Origin: CALXCT01 sp964422185
GTDB taxonomy: Bacteria > Bacillota > Clostridia > Oscillospirales > Oscillospiraceae
NCBI GenBank assembly: GCA_964422185.1
Contig: CAYRAG010000010.1
Location: forward strand, 1-42,532
Direction: 5' to 3'
Length of the DNA: 42,532 nt
Part shown: positions 24,741-33,214 of the stretch, piece by piece
How positions within the stretch are numbered: position 1 is the first letter of the stretch
How the letters are laid out: the number at the start of each line of letters is the position of its first letter
Translations under genes and position numbers: made by a program
The notes under the pieces: model-generated
The model's database searches: none
What the model saw: the letters and a program-made list of their open reading frames with translations, nothing else
Told to the model about the DNA's origin: nothing

Positions 24741-25436
24741 CTATTTCCGCGTCAGGATCTCCCGCTTTTTCTGCTGGTACTCGCTGCGGTCAATGAGACC
24801 GGCCCCCAGCATGACATCCAGCTGCTCCAGCTCTTTCTCTCTCGAATGGCCCGCCGGGTTCGCCTCCGGCGCCCCGTTCCCCCGGGGGCGCTGGTAGGAA
24901 CCGGTGCCGGGATTCGGGCGGGGCGCCGCGTTCTGGTAGGAACCGGAAGCGGGGTTCGCCCGGGGCGCCGTGTTCTGACGGGCGCCGGGCGCGGCGCTCT
25001 GCGCCTGGTATCCCCCGTACCTCTCCGCCTGAACGCGGTTTGCCCTGTCTTTTCTCCACGGGAGGATCAACACACCGATCACCGCGAACACCACGCCCAG
25101 GATCCCGAAGAACAGGCTGAGCAGGCCCTCGTCCGCAGCGATGGACAAAATCACGATGAGCACGCCCAGCACGATCAGAAGCCAGCCCATGCCGGTCAGA
25201 AATCCCCTGGACAACTGCGGCGGCCCCGCATTTCTCTCCGCGCCGTTCGACTGCGCGGCGCTGGAGAAGACAGCGCGCAGGCCGAAGATCACAATCATGA
25301 CCCCGGCGAACACAAGGAGGACGCCCATCACCCCCAGCACCGCCATCAGGACGATTCCGAGGAGGGTCACCACCACTCCGCCCACGACCCGGGGCACGCC
25401 CGAGCCCCGGTTTGTCCCGCTGTCCCAGCTGATCAT
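24741..25436 (-). CDS. Multi-helix membrane protein with C-terminal SHOCT domain
   Basis: A 231-residue protein. About four membrane helices lie at 17-55 and 82-128 (GVVVTLLGIVLMAVLGVMG, GWLLIVLGVLIVILSI, FFGILGVVFAVIGVLIL). A Pro/Asn/Tyr-rich linker (about 140-195) holds two and a half copies of a 14-residue repeat (NPASGSYQNAAPRP type). The end is a SHOCT domain, LEQLDVMLGAGLIDRSEYQQKKREIL. SHOCT domains often sit at the end of otherwise unrelated proteins and are thought to aid oligomerisation. Its start overlaps the stop of the next upstream gene (ATGG over TGA region, 25433-25436), so it is coupled to the unknown pair downstream of gyrA. Confidence 0.8.
   Translation of the reverse strand: MISWDSGTNRGSGVPRVVGGVVVTLLGIVLMAVLGVMGVLLVFAGVMIVIFGLRAVFSSAAQSNGAERNAGPPQLSRGFLTGMGWLLIVLGVLIVILSIAADEGLLSLFFGILGVVFAVIGVLILPWRKDRANRVQAERYGGYQAQSAAPGARQNTAPRANPASGSYQNAAPRPNPGTGSYQRPRGNGAPEANPAGHSREKELEQLDVMLGAGLIDRSEYQQKKREILTRK
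24891..24988 (-). repeat. 42-bp tandem repeat in the SHOCT gene
   Basis: Copies begin at 24891, 24933 and 24975 with CTGGTAGGAACCGG at the head of the first two and a degenerate third. The period is 42 bases, i.e. 14 residues in frame, encoding the low-complexity linker. Confidence 0.65.
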
Positions 25437-25933
25437 GGTTCTTCTCCTTTCTGATGGTGGTCATGGCCCCTGCCGCCGGCGCGGGCGGTGGCCTCCACCA
25501 CAAAGTCCGCCAGGCTGGCGGCCAGCTCCTGGTTTACCTCGCCGTAGTCCAGACCCAGAACCCCGGAGGTGCCCTTGACAATCCCCCGGATGGGATTGGG
25601 ATCCGGCCGGCTCTGCTCCGCCAGGTAGCTCTCCGCGATCTTCCCCGCCGCGGCCGCCGCGGCGGAGATCATGGTGCCCGCCTGAACCCGGTCGATCAGG
25701 CCCTCGTCCGCCAGGTTCTGGACATTGTCCTGGTACTCAGACTGAAGCGCCCCGGCCTCCTCCTCCGGGATCTGCATCAGCCGCTCCACCGCGAAGAAGT
25801 ACATCGCGAACAGCACCGGCATGGTGTCCCGGATATCGCCCGCACCCAGTTTCTCCAGGGCGGTCTGCGCCCGGTACAGGTGCTGCCACAGGCAGTTTCC
25901 CACTGCCGCGATCCGTTCCGAGGATGGATACAT
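25433..25933 (-). CDS. Unknown helical protein, paralog B of the gyrA-downstream pair
   Basis: A 166-residue, all-helical-looking soluble protein that I do not recognise. LWQHLYRAQTALEKLG at residues 15-30 and NPIRGIVKGTSGVLGLD followed by ELAASLADFVVEA match the neighbouring paralog at the same positions. The middle carries AAAAAAGKIAESYLAE. The C-terminus is a His/Gly-rich tail (GGRGHDHHQKGEEP). No signal peptide or membrane helix is visible. It begins six bases after the stop of paralog A and overlaps the SHOCT gene start by four bases. Confidence 0.78.
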   Translation of the reverse strand: MYPSSERIAAVGNCLWQHLYRAQTALEKLGAGDIRDTMPVLFAMYFFAVERLMQIPEEEAGALQSEYQDNVQNLADEGLIDRVQAGTMISAAAAAAGKIAESYLAEQSRPDPNPIRGIVKGTSGVLGLDYGEVNQELAASLADFVVEATARAGGRGHDHHQKGEEP

Positions 25934-25939
25934 CGTAGC

Positions 25940-26419
25940 TCACTCCCTGTCGTCCGCGGGCAGCTGATCCGCCTCGGAGATAAATTCGGCGAGAATAGGG
26001 CCCACCTCGTCCCGGAACAGTTCCTGATCCAGCTCCAGCGCCCGGGCGGTGCCGTTCAGGATGGCGGCCAGGGGGTTCTTCCGCTCCGACTCCACCAGCT
26101 CCCGCTCGCACTCCTGAATAATGAACTCGGAGGTCTCGTCCATGCAGGCGGACATCTCCGCGCACTGGGCGCGGGTGATCTGCCCGCTCTTCAGCAGGGT
26201 GTCCGCCACCTCCACAAAGCTGTACCAGAGGGACTCCCCCTCGCTGTCGCTCAGCCTGAGCATGCCGTCCGCCGTGTTGGCGAACATGGTAAACAGGGCG
26301 GGGGACACCCGGATGGGATCCAGTTCCCCCAGTTTCTCCCTCAGCGCGTGCTGCGCGCGTTCCATGTGGGTCCACAGGCTTCCGACGAGGGTCTCGATTC
26401 TGGCGGTGCTCTCACTCAT
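25940..26419 (-). CDS. Unknown helical protein, paralog A of the gyrA-downstream pair
   Basis: A 159-residue soluble, acidic, helical protein of unknown family. It shares LW-H--RAQ-AL (residues 15-25), a P-LF-M segment near 40-46 and NPLAAILNGTARALELD...EFISEA near the C-terminus with paralog B. Identity is low but collinear over the whole chain, so they look like an old tandem duplication. Its ATG overlaps the gyrA stop by four bases, so its translation depends on gyrA. That tight coupling suggests constitutive expression; function is unknown. Confidence 0.78.
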   Translation of the reverse strand: MSESTARIETLVGSLWTHMERAQHALREKLGELDPIRVSPALFTMFANTADGMLRLSDSEGESLWYSFVEVADTLLKSGQITRAQCAEMSACMDETSEFIIQECERELVESERKNPLAAILNGTARALELDQELFRDEVGPILAEFISEADQLPADDRE

Positions 26420-29004
26420 GTTACCCTGTCCTCCTCCGGTTTCTCCCCGTCCGGACTGCCGCTTTCCTCCGGCGCCTGCTCCGCCTGTGCCGGGGCTTCC
26501 GCCTCCGGCGCAGATTCCGGATCCTCCTCCGGCGCGATCTCCTCGTGGCTGGTCAGGGCCAGGGAGATGACCCGATCCCCCTCTTCCTTGAACCGCATCA
26601 CAATGACGCCCATGGTTCCCCGGTTGGCGGTCTCGTTGATGCGGGCCACCGGGGTGCGGATGAGCTGGCCGGCCTGGGTCACCAGGAGCAGATCCTCCGA
26701 CCCGTCCACCACCTTGACCCCGACCACGGGGCCCGTCTTCTCCGTGACCATGTAGTTCTTAATGCCGTGGGTGCCCCGCCTCGTGACGCGGTACTCCCCG
26801 GTGGGCGTGCGCTTTCCGTAGCCCCGCTCTGTCACCGTGAGCACCGTCCTGCCCGGTCTGGCCCGGGCGGCGCCGACCACATAGTCGCCCTCCCGCAGCC
26901 GGATTCCGATGACGCCCCGGGCGGTGCGGCCCATGGGCCGGATGTCGTTCTCGTCGAAACAGACGGCCATGCCGTCGTGGGTGGCGATGAGGATCTTCTG
27001 CTTCCCGTCCGTCTCCCGCACGCCGATGAGCTGGTCGCCCTCGTCCAGGGTCAGGGCGCGGATGCCGCTGTTGCGCAGGTTCTTGAGCGTGACCACCGGC
27101 AGCCGCTTCACATACCCGTTGCGGGTGATCATCGTCAGATACAGATCCTCGTTCTCCGTCCCGCGGTAGTGGAGCATGACCTGAACCCGCTCCCCCATAT
27201 CGATCTGGAGGATGTTGATGAGGTTCGTGCCCCGGGCGGCCTTGCTGCTCTCCGGAATCTCATATCCCTTCTTGCGGTACACCTTGCCCCTGTCCGTGAA
27301 GAACAGGATGTAGTCATGGGTGGACGCGGTGAACACATCCGTGACATAGTCCTCGTCCCGGGTGGTGATCCCCCGCTTCCCCATGCCGCCTTTCGACTGG
27401 GCCGTGTACTCGCTGGCGGGTGTCCGCTTGATATATCCGTTGGCGGTGAGGGTGAACACGCAGGTCTCCTCGGCGATGAGATCCTCCATGTCGATCCGGG
27501 CCGCGTCGTCCTGGATCTCCGTGATCCGCTCGTCCCCGTACTTGTCCCTGATCTCGATGAGCTCGTCCTTCAGCACGCCCCGCAGCATCTCCTCGGAGGC
27601 CAGCAGGCGCTGGTAGTAGTCGATGCGCTCCTCCAGCTCCTTATATTCCGTCTCCAGCTTCTCCCGGTTGAGGCCCTGGAGGGCGATCAGGCGCATGTCG
27701 CAGATGGCCTGCGCCTGGACATCGTCCAGCTGGAACCGCTCCATCAGCCGCTCTTTCGCGTTGTCGTAGCTGGTGCGGATGATGCGGATGACCTCGTCGA
27801 TGTTGTCCTGCGCCACCAGCAGGCCCTCCAGCAGATGCGCCCGCTCTTTCGCCTTTTTCAGATCGAAGTTTGTCCGCCGGACGATGATCTCCTCCTGGTA
27901 GGCGATGTACTCATCCAGGATGTGCCGCAGGGAGAGGATCTTCGGCTGCCTCTGGTTGTCCACCAGCGCCAGCATAATGATGGAGAAGTTCGTCTGCAGC
28001 GCGGTGTGGGCGAACAGCTTGTTGAGCACCACCTGCGGATTGGCGTCCTTTTTCAGCTCGATGACAATGCGCATGCCGTTGCGGTCCGTCTCGTCCCGCA
28101 GATCCGAGATCCCGGCCAGCTTCTTGTCTTTCACCTGCTCGGCGATGTCCTTGATCAGCTGGCGCTTGTTCACCTGGTAGGGCAGCTCGGACACGATGAT
28201 GCGGATCCGGTCTTTCCCGAACTCCTCAAACTCCGTCCGCGCCCGGATGGTGACCTTCCCCCGGCCGGTGCGGTAGGCCTCCCGGATCCCGGCGCGGCCC
28301 ATGATGATGCCGCGGGTGGGGAAGTCCGGGCCCTTGATGTGCTCCATCAGGTCGTCCAGCGTGCACTCCGGGTCGTCCAGCACGCAGATGACGGCGTCGA
28401 TGACCTCCCTGAGGTTGTGGGGCGGGATATTCGTCGCCATGCCCACGGCGATCCCGGAGGAGCCGTTGACCAGCAGGTTGGGGAACCGGCTGGGGAGCAC
28501 TTTCGGCTCCATGAGCTTCTCCTCATAGTTGGGCTCCCAGTCCACCGTGTCCCGGTCGATGTCCCGGAGCATCTCATTGGCGATTTTGGACAGACGCGCC
28601 TCGGTATACCGGTACGCCGCGGGGGGATCCCCGTCCACGGAGCCGAAGTTGCCGTGGCCCTCCACCAGGGGGTAGCGCATGGAGAAATCCTGCGCCATGC
28701 GCACCATGGCGTCATAGACGCTGGCGTCCCCGTGGGGGTGGTAGTTGCCCAGCACCTCGCCCACGCAGGTGGCGGACTTCCGGAACGGCTTGTCGCTGGT
28801 CAGCCCCGTCTCGTACATGGAGTACAAAATCCGGCGGTGAACCGGCTTGAGACCGTCCCGGACATCCGGAAGCGCCCGGCCCACAATGACGGACATGGCG
28901 TACTCGATGTACGAGTCCTCCATCTCCCCCACCAGCTCGGACTCCGTGATCTTCTGGTCGGGAAAGGCGATGTCTTCCGGCTTATAATCTCTGTTATGTG
29001 CCAT
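26416..29004 (-). CDS. gyrA: DNA gyrase subunit A
   Basis: An 862-residue GyrA that cuts and rejoins DNA in the A2B2 gyrase introducing negative supercoils. The catalytic tyrosine is Tyr133 in AAYRYTEARL. The quinolone region reads HPHGDASVYDAMVRMAQDFS: Ala94 stands at E. coli Ser83, while Asp98 (E. coli Asp87) is kept. The C-terminal beta-pinwheel follows from about 500, with a degenerate GyrA box QSKGGMG (consensus QRRGGKG) and an acidic tail. It lies 50 bases after gyrB and is coupled by ATGA to the next gene. Confidence 0.97.
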   Translation of the reverse strand: MAHNRDYKPEDIAFPDQKITESELVGEMEDSYIEYAMSVIVGRALPDVRDGLKPVHRRILYSMYETGLTSDKPFRKSATCVGEVLGNYHPHGDASVYDAMVRMAQDFSMRYPLVEGHGNFGSVDGDPPAAYRYTEARLSKIANEMLRDIDRDTVDWEPNYEEKLMEPKVLPSRFPNLLVNGSSGIAVGMATNIPPHNLREVIDAVICVLDDPECTLDDLMEHIKGPDFPTRGIIMGRAGIREAYRTGRGKVTIRARTEFEEFGKDRIRIIVSELPYQVNKRQLIKDIAEQVKDKKLAGISDLRDETDRNGMRIVIELKKDANPQVVLNKLFAHTALQTNFSIIMLALVDNQRQPKILSLRHILDEYIAYQEEIIVRRTNFDLKKAKERAHLLEGLLVAQDNIDEVIRIIRTSYDNAKERLMERFQLDDVQAQAICDMRLIALQGLNREKLETEYKELEERIDYYQRLLASEEMLRGVLKDELIEIRDKYGDERITEIQDDAARIDMEDLIAEETCVFTLTANGYIKRTPASEYTAQSKGGMGKRGITTRDEDYVTDVFTASTHDYILFFTDRGKVYRKKGYEIPESSKAARGTNLINILQIDMGERVQVMLHYRGTENEDLYLTMITRNGYVKRLPVVTLKNLRNSGIRALTLDEGDQLIGVRETDGKQKILIATHDGMAVCFDENDIRPMGRTARGVIGIRLREGDYVVGAARARPGRTVLTVTERGYGKRTPTGEYRVTRRGTHGIKNYMVTEKTGPVVGVKVVDGSEDLLLVTQAGQLIRTPVARINETANRGTMGVIVMRFKEEGDRVISLALTSHEEIAPEEDPESAPEAEAPAQAEQAPEESGSPDGEKPEEDRVT

Positions 29005-29054
29005 AGTGATCTCCTTCGATGAGAGGATGAAAGAACGCGGACGGACGGCGTCCG

Positions 29055-31001
29055 TCAGAAATCAAGATTGACCGCGTACCTGGCGTTCTGCTCGATCCAG
29101 GCCTTTCTGGGCTCCACTTCCTCGCCCATCAGAACCGTGAAGATCTGATCCGCGGCCACCGCGTCCCGGAGGGTGATCCGGCGCAGCGTCCGGCGCTCCG
29201 GATCCATGGTGGTCTCCCACAGCTCGTGGGGATCCATCTCGCCCAGACCCTTGAACCGGCTGATCTCCACCTTCGCGTTGGGACTCCCCTCCCGCATCTC
29301 CGCGCTGATCTGATCCCGCTGCGCCTCGGAGAACGCCAGGCGCGTCGTCTTGCCCCTGGTCAGCTTGAACAGCGGGGGCACGGCGGAGTACACATAACCC
29401 CGCTCAATCAGCGGGCGCATGTAGCGGAAGAAGAAAGTGAGCAGCAGCGTGCGGATATGGGCGCCGTCCACATCGGCATCCGCCATGATGATGATCTTGT
29501 GGTAGCGCAGCTTGTCAATGTTGAACTCGTCCCCGATGCCGGCGCCCAGCGCCACAATCATGGGGTAGAGCTTGTCGTTGCCGTAGATCTTGTCCGCCCT
29601 GGCCTTCTCCACATTGAGCATCTTGCCCCACATGGACAAGATGGCCTGGAACCGGCTGTCCCGGCCCTGAATGGCGGAGCCGGCGGCGGAGTCGCCCTCC
29701 ACGATGTAGATCTCGCACAGGCTGGGATCCCGCTCGTTGCAGTCCTGGAGCTTGTCCGGCATCTGGCCGGACTCCAGTCCGGTCTTGCGCCGCACGGACT
29801 CCCTGGCTTTCTTGGCCGCCTCCCTGGCTCTGCTTGCGGTGATCGCCTTCTCCAGGATGGCGCGGCCGGCCTTGGGGTTCTCCTCCAGGAACTGCTCCAG
29901 CTTGTCCGAGACCACGCTGTTGACCAGGGTGCGGATCTCGCTGTTGCCCAGCTTCGCCTTGGTCTGGCCCTCAAACTGGGCGTCCGTCAGCTTGACGGAA
30001 ATGACGCAGCTGAGCCCCTCCCGGCAGTCCTCGCCGGAGACCTTATCGTCGTTTTTCAGAATGCCGGTCTTCTGGCCGTAGGCGTTGAGCGTGTTGGTCA
30101 GTGCGCGGCGGAAGCCCTCCTCGTGCATGCCGCCCTCCGGGGTGTGCACATTGTTGGCGAACGACACCACCACCTCGTTGTAGGTGTCGTTGTACTGCAT
30201 GGCGATCTCGGCCACGGCGTCCTCCCGCTCGCCCGCCATGTAGATGACCTCGTCGTGGATGGGGGTCTTGCTGCGGTTGATGTAGGACACAAACTCCCGG
30301 ATGCCGCCCTCGTAGCACATGTCCTCCCGGACAGGCTCCTCCCCCCGCAGATCCGAGATCTCAATGCGCAGGCCCGCGTTCAGGAACGCCTCCTCCCGCA
30401 TGCGGTCGCGGAGGGTCTCATAGTCGTACTCCGTCGTCTCGGTGAACATGTCCGGATCCGGCTTGAAGACCACTTCCGTGCCGGTGTGATCCGTCGTCCC
30501 GATGACTTTCATCTCCTGGGTGATCTCGCCCCGGGAAAATTTCATCTCGTAGATCTGGCCGTTCTTGTGCACCCGGACTTCCAGCCACTCGGACAGGGCG
30601 TTGACCACGGACGCGCCGACGCCGTGCAGGCCGCCGGCCACCTTGTATCCGCCGCCGCCGAACTTGCCGCCCGCGTGGAGTACGGTGTACACCACCTCCA
30701 GCGCCGGCCGGCCCGTCTGGGGCTGGATATCCACGGGGATGCCCCGCCCGTTGTCCACCACCCGGATGCAGTTGCCCGGCAGGATCTCCACTGTGATGTG
30801 GTCGCAGTATCCCGCCAGCGCCTCGTCAATGGCGTTGTCCACAATTTCGTAGACCAGGTGGTGCAATCCGGAGGAGGAGGTGGAGCCGATGTACATGCCC
30901 GGGCGCTTGCGCACCGGATCCAGCCCCTCCAGCACCTCGATCTCCGATCCGCCGTATTCATGCTCCACCTGGGTGGAGCCGATTGTCAATTCATCCGCCA
31001 T
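29055..31001 (-). CDS. gyrB: DNA gyrase subunit B
   Basis: A 648-residue GyrB, the ATPase subunit. The GHKL ATPase has RPGMYIGSTSSSGLHHLVYE and VVDNGRGIPVD, the TOPRIM domain EGDSAAGSAIQGRDSRFQA and MADADVDGAHIRTLLLTFF, and the C-terminus ends ARYAVNLDF. The length is the short form without the proteobacterial insertion, as usual in Firmicutes. The product could be confused with ParE, but linkage to recF and gyrA settles it. ATG 31001 follows a GGAGGG site. Confidence 0.97.
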   Translation of the reverse strand: MADELTIGSTQVEHEYGGSEIEVLEGLDPVRKRPGMYIGSTSSSGLHHLVYEIVDNAIDEALAGYCDHITVEILPGNCIRVVDNGRGIPVDIQPQTGRPALEVVYTVLHAGGKFGGGGYKVAGGLHGVGASVVNALSEWLEVRVHKNGQIYEMKFSRGEITQEMKVIGTTDHTGTEVVFKPDPDMFTETTEYDYETLRDRMREEAFLNAGLRIEISDLRGEEPVREDMCYEGGIREFVSYINRSKTPIHDEVIYMAGEREDAVAEIAMQYNDTYNEVVVSFANNVHTPEGGMHEEGFRRALTNTLNAYGQKTGILKNDDKVSGEDCREGLSCVISVKLTDAQFEGQTKAKLGNSEIRTLVNSVVSDKLEQFLEENPKAGRAILEKAITASRAREAAKKARESVRRKTGLESGQMPDKLQDCNERDPSLCEIYIVEGDSAAGSAIQGRDSRFQAILSMWGKMLNVEKARADKIYGNDKLYPMIVALGAGIGDEFNIDKLRYHKIIIMADADVDGAHIRTLLLTFFFRYMRPLIERGYVYSAVPPLFKLTRGKTTRLAFSEAQRDQISAEMREGSPNAKVEISRFKGLGEMDPHELWETTMDPERRTLRRITLRDAVAADQIFTVLMGEEVEPRKAWIEQNARYAVNLDF

Positions 31002-31081
31002 GAAATGGTACCCTCCAAACGCCTGGAATTCCGGTGCGGAAGGCTCTCATCCCCCCGCACCTGTGCTGTGTTGCGAAAAGT

Positions 31082-31115
31082 CCCGCCCGTCCGGCGCAAA
31101 TCAAAAAGACGGCGG
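31082..31115 (-). terminator. Possible weak terminator between remB and gyrB
   Basis: CCCGCCGTC pairs with GACGGGCGGG with one bulged G, followed by ACTTTT on the minus strand. It may cause partial attenuation before gyrB. Confidence 0.35.
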
Positions 31116-31119
31116 GAAC

Positions 31120-31380
31120 TCAGAGATTTCTGCCCCGCTCCGCACGGCCCGCCAGCGTGGCGGTGGACAGCTGGGAGATGTAGACCCTCAGGCCGTCCGA
31201 ACCCTGGCAGAGCACAAAGGACTTCGGCAGCTCCTCGCTGACATTCACCACCCGTCCGTCCCGCTCCGCCTGGTCGAGAAACTGCCGGGTTCTGCGGGAA
31301 TAGCTGCTGTTGTCCAGATCGAACAGGCCGATGATCTCCTGTTCCGGAACCACAACAGACTGGCCCAGGTGCAGATACAT
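31120..31380 (-). CDS. remB: RemB/YaaB-type DUF370 regulator
   Basis: An 86-residue DUF370 protein of the RemA/RemB family, DNA-binding proteins that in Bacillus act on matrix and osmoprotection genes. MYLHLGQSVVVPEQEIIGLFDLD and LPKSFVLCQGSDGLRVYISQLSTATL match yaaB, which also lies between recF and gyrB. It begins about 48 bases after the recF stop. The target genes here are unknown. Confidence 0.9.
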   Translation of the reverse strand: MYLHLGQSVVVPEQEIIGLFDLDNSSYSRRTRQFLDQAERDGRVVNVSEELPKSFVLCQGSDGLRVYISQLSTATLAGRAERGRNL

Positions 31381-31428
31381 TTGCTACTCCTCTTCTCTCC
31401 CCGAACCCGCGATCCGGGGAGATTCTCT

Positions 31429-32532
31429 CTACTCCAGCCTGCCCTCCCGGATGTGGAAGACGCTCCCCTCATCCAGCAGGCCCGGCATGTCCTCCTCGCA
31501 GCAGGTGATGAACACCTGCCCGTCGCTGATGCGGTTGAGCACGAACGCCTGCCGCTTCGCGTCCAGCTCGGAGAGCACATCGTCCAGCAGCAGCACCGGC
31601 CACTCGCCGGTCTCCTCCTGGAAGATCTCCCGCTGGGCCAGTTTCAGAGACAGCGCGGCGGTTCTCGTCTGGCCCTGGGAGCCGAAGGTTCTGGCGGAGG
31701 TGCCGTTGATCTCCACCAGGATGTCGTCCTTATGGGGCCCGGACAGGCACTGCCGGGACTCCAGCTCCGCCTGGCGGTGGGTCTCCTGGTGCCGGAGCAG
31801 GCAGGAGAGCAGCTCCGCGGTGGGCCGCAGCGGGTCGTCCACGGTGGACACGGTCTGGTAGGTCAGACCCAGCTCCTCCCGCCCGCCGGAGAACTCCCGG
31901 TGGATGGCGGGCGCGTTTTCTTTCAGCCGCTTGATAAAATGCGCCCTGTAGTGGATGAGGACAGCCCCCGTCTGCGCCATGCGCAGATTGAAGTCGTCCA
32001 GGGTATCCAGCAGAGACCGGTTTTCCGTCCAGTCCCGCAGAATCCTGGTCTTGTGCTCATACAGCCGGTTGTACTCCGAGAGCGCCTGGGCGTACCGGGG
32101 CCGCAGCTGGCAGATGCAGGTGTCCAGAAAGCGCCGCCGTGCGGCGCCCCCCTCCCGGATCAGATTGAGATCCTCCGGGCAGAACAGCACGGTGGTCAGA
32201 ATCCCGGACAGCTCCGCGGCGGACTTGAGCCGCACCCCGTTGGAGGTGATCTGCCGGCCTCTCCCCCGGTACAGACTGGCCTGCAGCACAAACTGCCTGC
32301 CCCTGCTCTCGATCTCCCCCCGGACGCAGGCGGAGTCGTCGCCCATCCGGATCAGCTCCCGGTCGTATCTCGTCCGGTGGGAGCGGGCGGAGGAGAGATA
32401 TGCCACCGCCTCCAGCAGATTTGTCTTGCCCTGGGCGTTGTCCCCGAAGATCAGATTCACCCGCGGGTGGAACTCCACCTCCAGGTGCTCATAATTCCGG
32501 AAGCAGTCCAGGGTCACCGTCCTGACTGTCAT
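31429..32532 (-). CDS. recF: DNA replication and repair protein RecF
   Basis: A 367-residue SMC-like ATPase that loads RecA at gapped DNA. Walker A GDNAQGKTN near residue 33, a signature near SGPHKDD, and Walker B LLLDDVLSELD near 320 are all present. TLDCFRNYEHLEVEF is the typical start. I start at ATG 32532, overlapping the yaaA stop by ATGA; a longer frame reads into yaaA in the wrong frame. It lies in the conserved dnaN-yaaA-recF order. Confidence 0.95.
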   Translation of the reverse strand: MTVRTVTLDCFRNYEHLEVEFHPRVNLIFGDNAQGKTNLLEAVAYLSSARSHRTRYDRELIRMGDDSACVRGEIESRGRQFVLQASLYRGRGRQITSNGVRLKSAAELSGILTTVLFCPEDLNLIREGGAARRRFLDTCICQLRPRYAQALSEYNRLYEHKTRILRDWTENRSLLDTLDDFNLRMAQTGAVLIHYRAHFIKRLKENAPAIHREFSGGREELGLTYQTVSTVDDPLRPTAELLSCLLRHQETHRQAELESRQCLSGPHKDDILVEINGTSARTFGSQGQTRTAALSLKLAQREIFQEETGEWPVLLLDDVLSELDAKRQAFVLNRISDGQVFITCCEEDMPGLLDEGSVFHIREGRLE

Positions 32533-32744
32533 TTGACGATGATCTCCGTCTCGTCGTCGATCCTCGCCCTGTCCCCGGGCCGGAGCTTCTTGCCGCGCAT
32601 GGTGCACAACTCCCCGTTGACCCGGACTCTGCCCTCCCGGATGATCAGGCCGGCATCGCCGCCGGTCTCCACCGCGCCGGCGAATTTGAGCAGATCCTTG
32701 AGCGTGATATACTCCGTGTGGATACTTACCTCGTATTCTTCCAT
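32529..32744 (-). CDS. yaaA: S4-domain RNA-binding protein YaaA (RlbA)
   Basis: A 71-residue S4-domain protein, EEYEVSIHTEYITLKDLLKFAGAVETGGDAGLIIREGRVRVNGE, with the typical S4 turn and GKKLRPGD. In Bacillus it is linked to ribosome large-subunit assembly. It is the usual partner between dnaN and recF and is coupled to recF by an ATGA overlap. The length is normal. Confidence 0.92.
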   Translation of the reverse strand: MEEYEVSIHTEYITLKDLLKFAGAVETGGDAGLIIREGRVRVNGELCTMRGKKLRPGDRARIDDETEIIVK

Positions 32745-32766
32745 AACTCACCTGTATCTGAGAGAC

Positions 32767-33207
32767 TCATCTCTCCTCCTGCGCGCCCTCCTCCAGCCGG
32801 GCCAGAAGCAGCGCGTGCAGCTCCGGCAGCGCGCGTCTGAGCGCCGCCGGTCTTCCTGTGGCGTGATCGTAAAAGAAGTGGCTGCTCTCCCCGAGAAACC
32901 GCAGTTCTCCGGTGGCCGCGTCCGTCATCCGGTAGCGCAGGGTCATCCTGGCATTAGTCATCTTCACCATCGACAGTTCCACCGAAACCGTGTCCCCGAA
33001 GCGGGCCATGCCTTTGTACTGGCACTGCAGACTCAGCATCCCGATGTCGATGCCGTGCTGCACACAGCGGGCATACGGGTAGCCGATCTGATCCAGAAAG
33101 TCCACCCTGGCCTCCTCCATCCAGTGGATGTAGTTGGCGTGATGGACAACGGCCATGGCGTCCGTCTCGTAGAACTGAACCCGGCGGAGATACGGTCTGA
33201 TTTCCAT
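32767..33207 (-). CDS. YbgC/FadM-like acyl-CoA thioesterase (hot-dog fold)
   Basis: A 146-residue hot-dog-fold enzyme. VQFYETDAMAVVHHANYIHWMEEARVDFLD is the conserved 4HBT motif with the catalytic aspartate/tyrosine-histidine region. MARFGDTVSVELSM and MTLRYRM follow, then a C-terminal basic helix. It hydrolyses an acyl-CoA, with unknown substrate. It sits between dnaN (seven bases after its stop) and yaaA, an unusual insertion in this conserved set. Confidence 0.9.
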   Translation of the reverse strand: MEIRPYLRRVQFYETDAMAVVHHANYIHWMEEARVDFLDQIGYPYARCVQHGIDIGMLSLQCQYKGMARFGDTVSVELSMVKMTNARMTLRYRMTDAATGELRFLGESSHFFYDHATGRPAALRRALPELHALLLARLEEGAQEER

Positions 33208-33214
33208 ATTCGGA

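Noticed and set aside
25140..25460. CRISPR-like spacing or repeat array near the SHOCT gene
   Set aside because: The only repeat is the in-frame 42-base protein repeat at 24891-24988, with no spacers.
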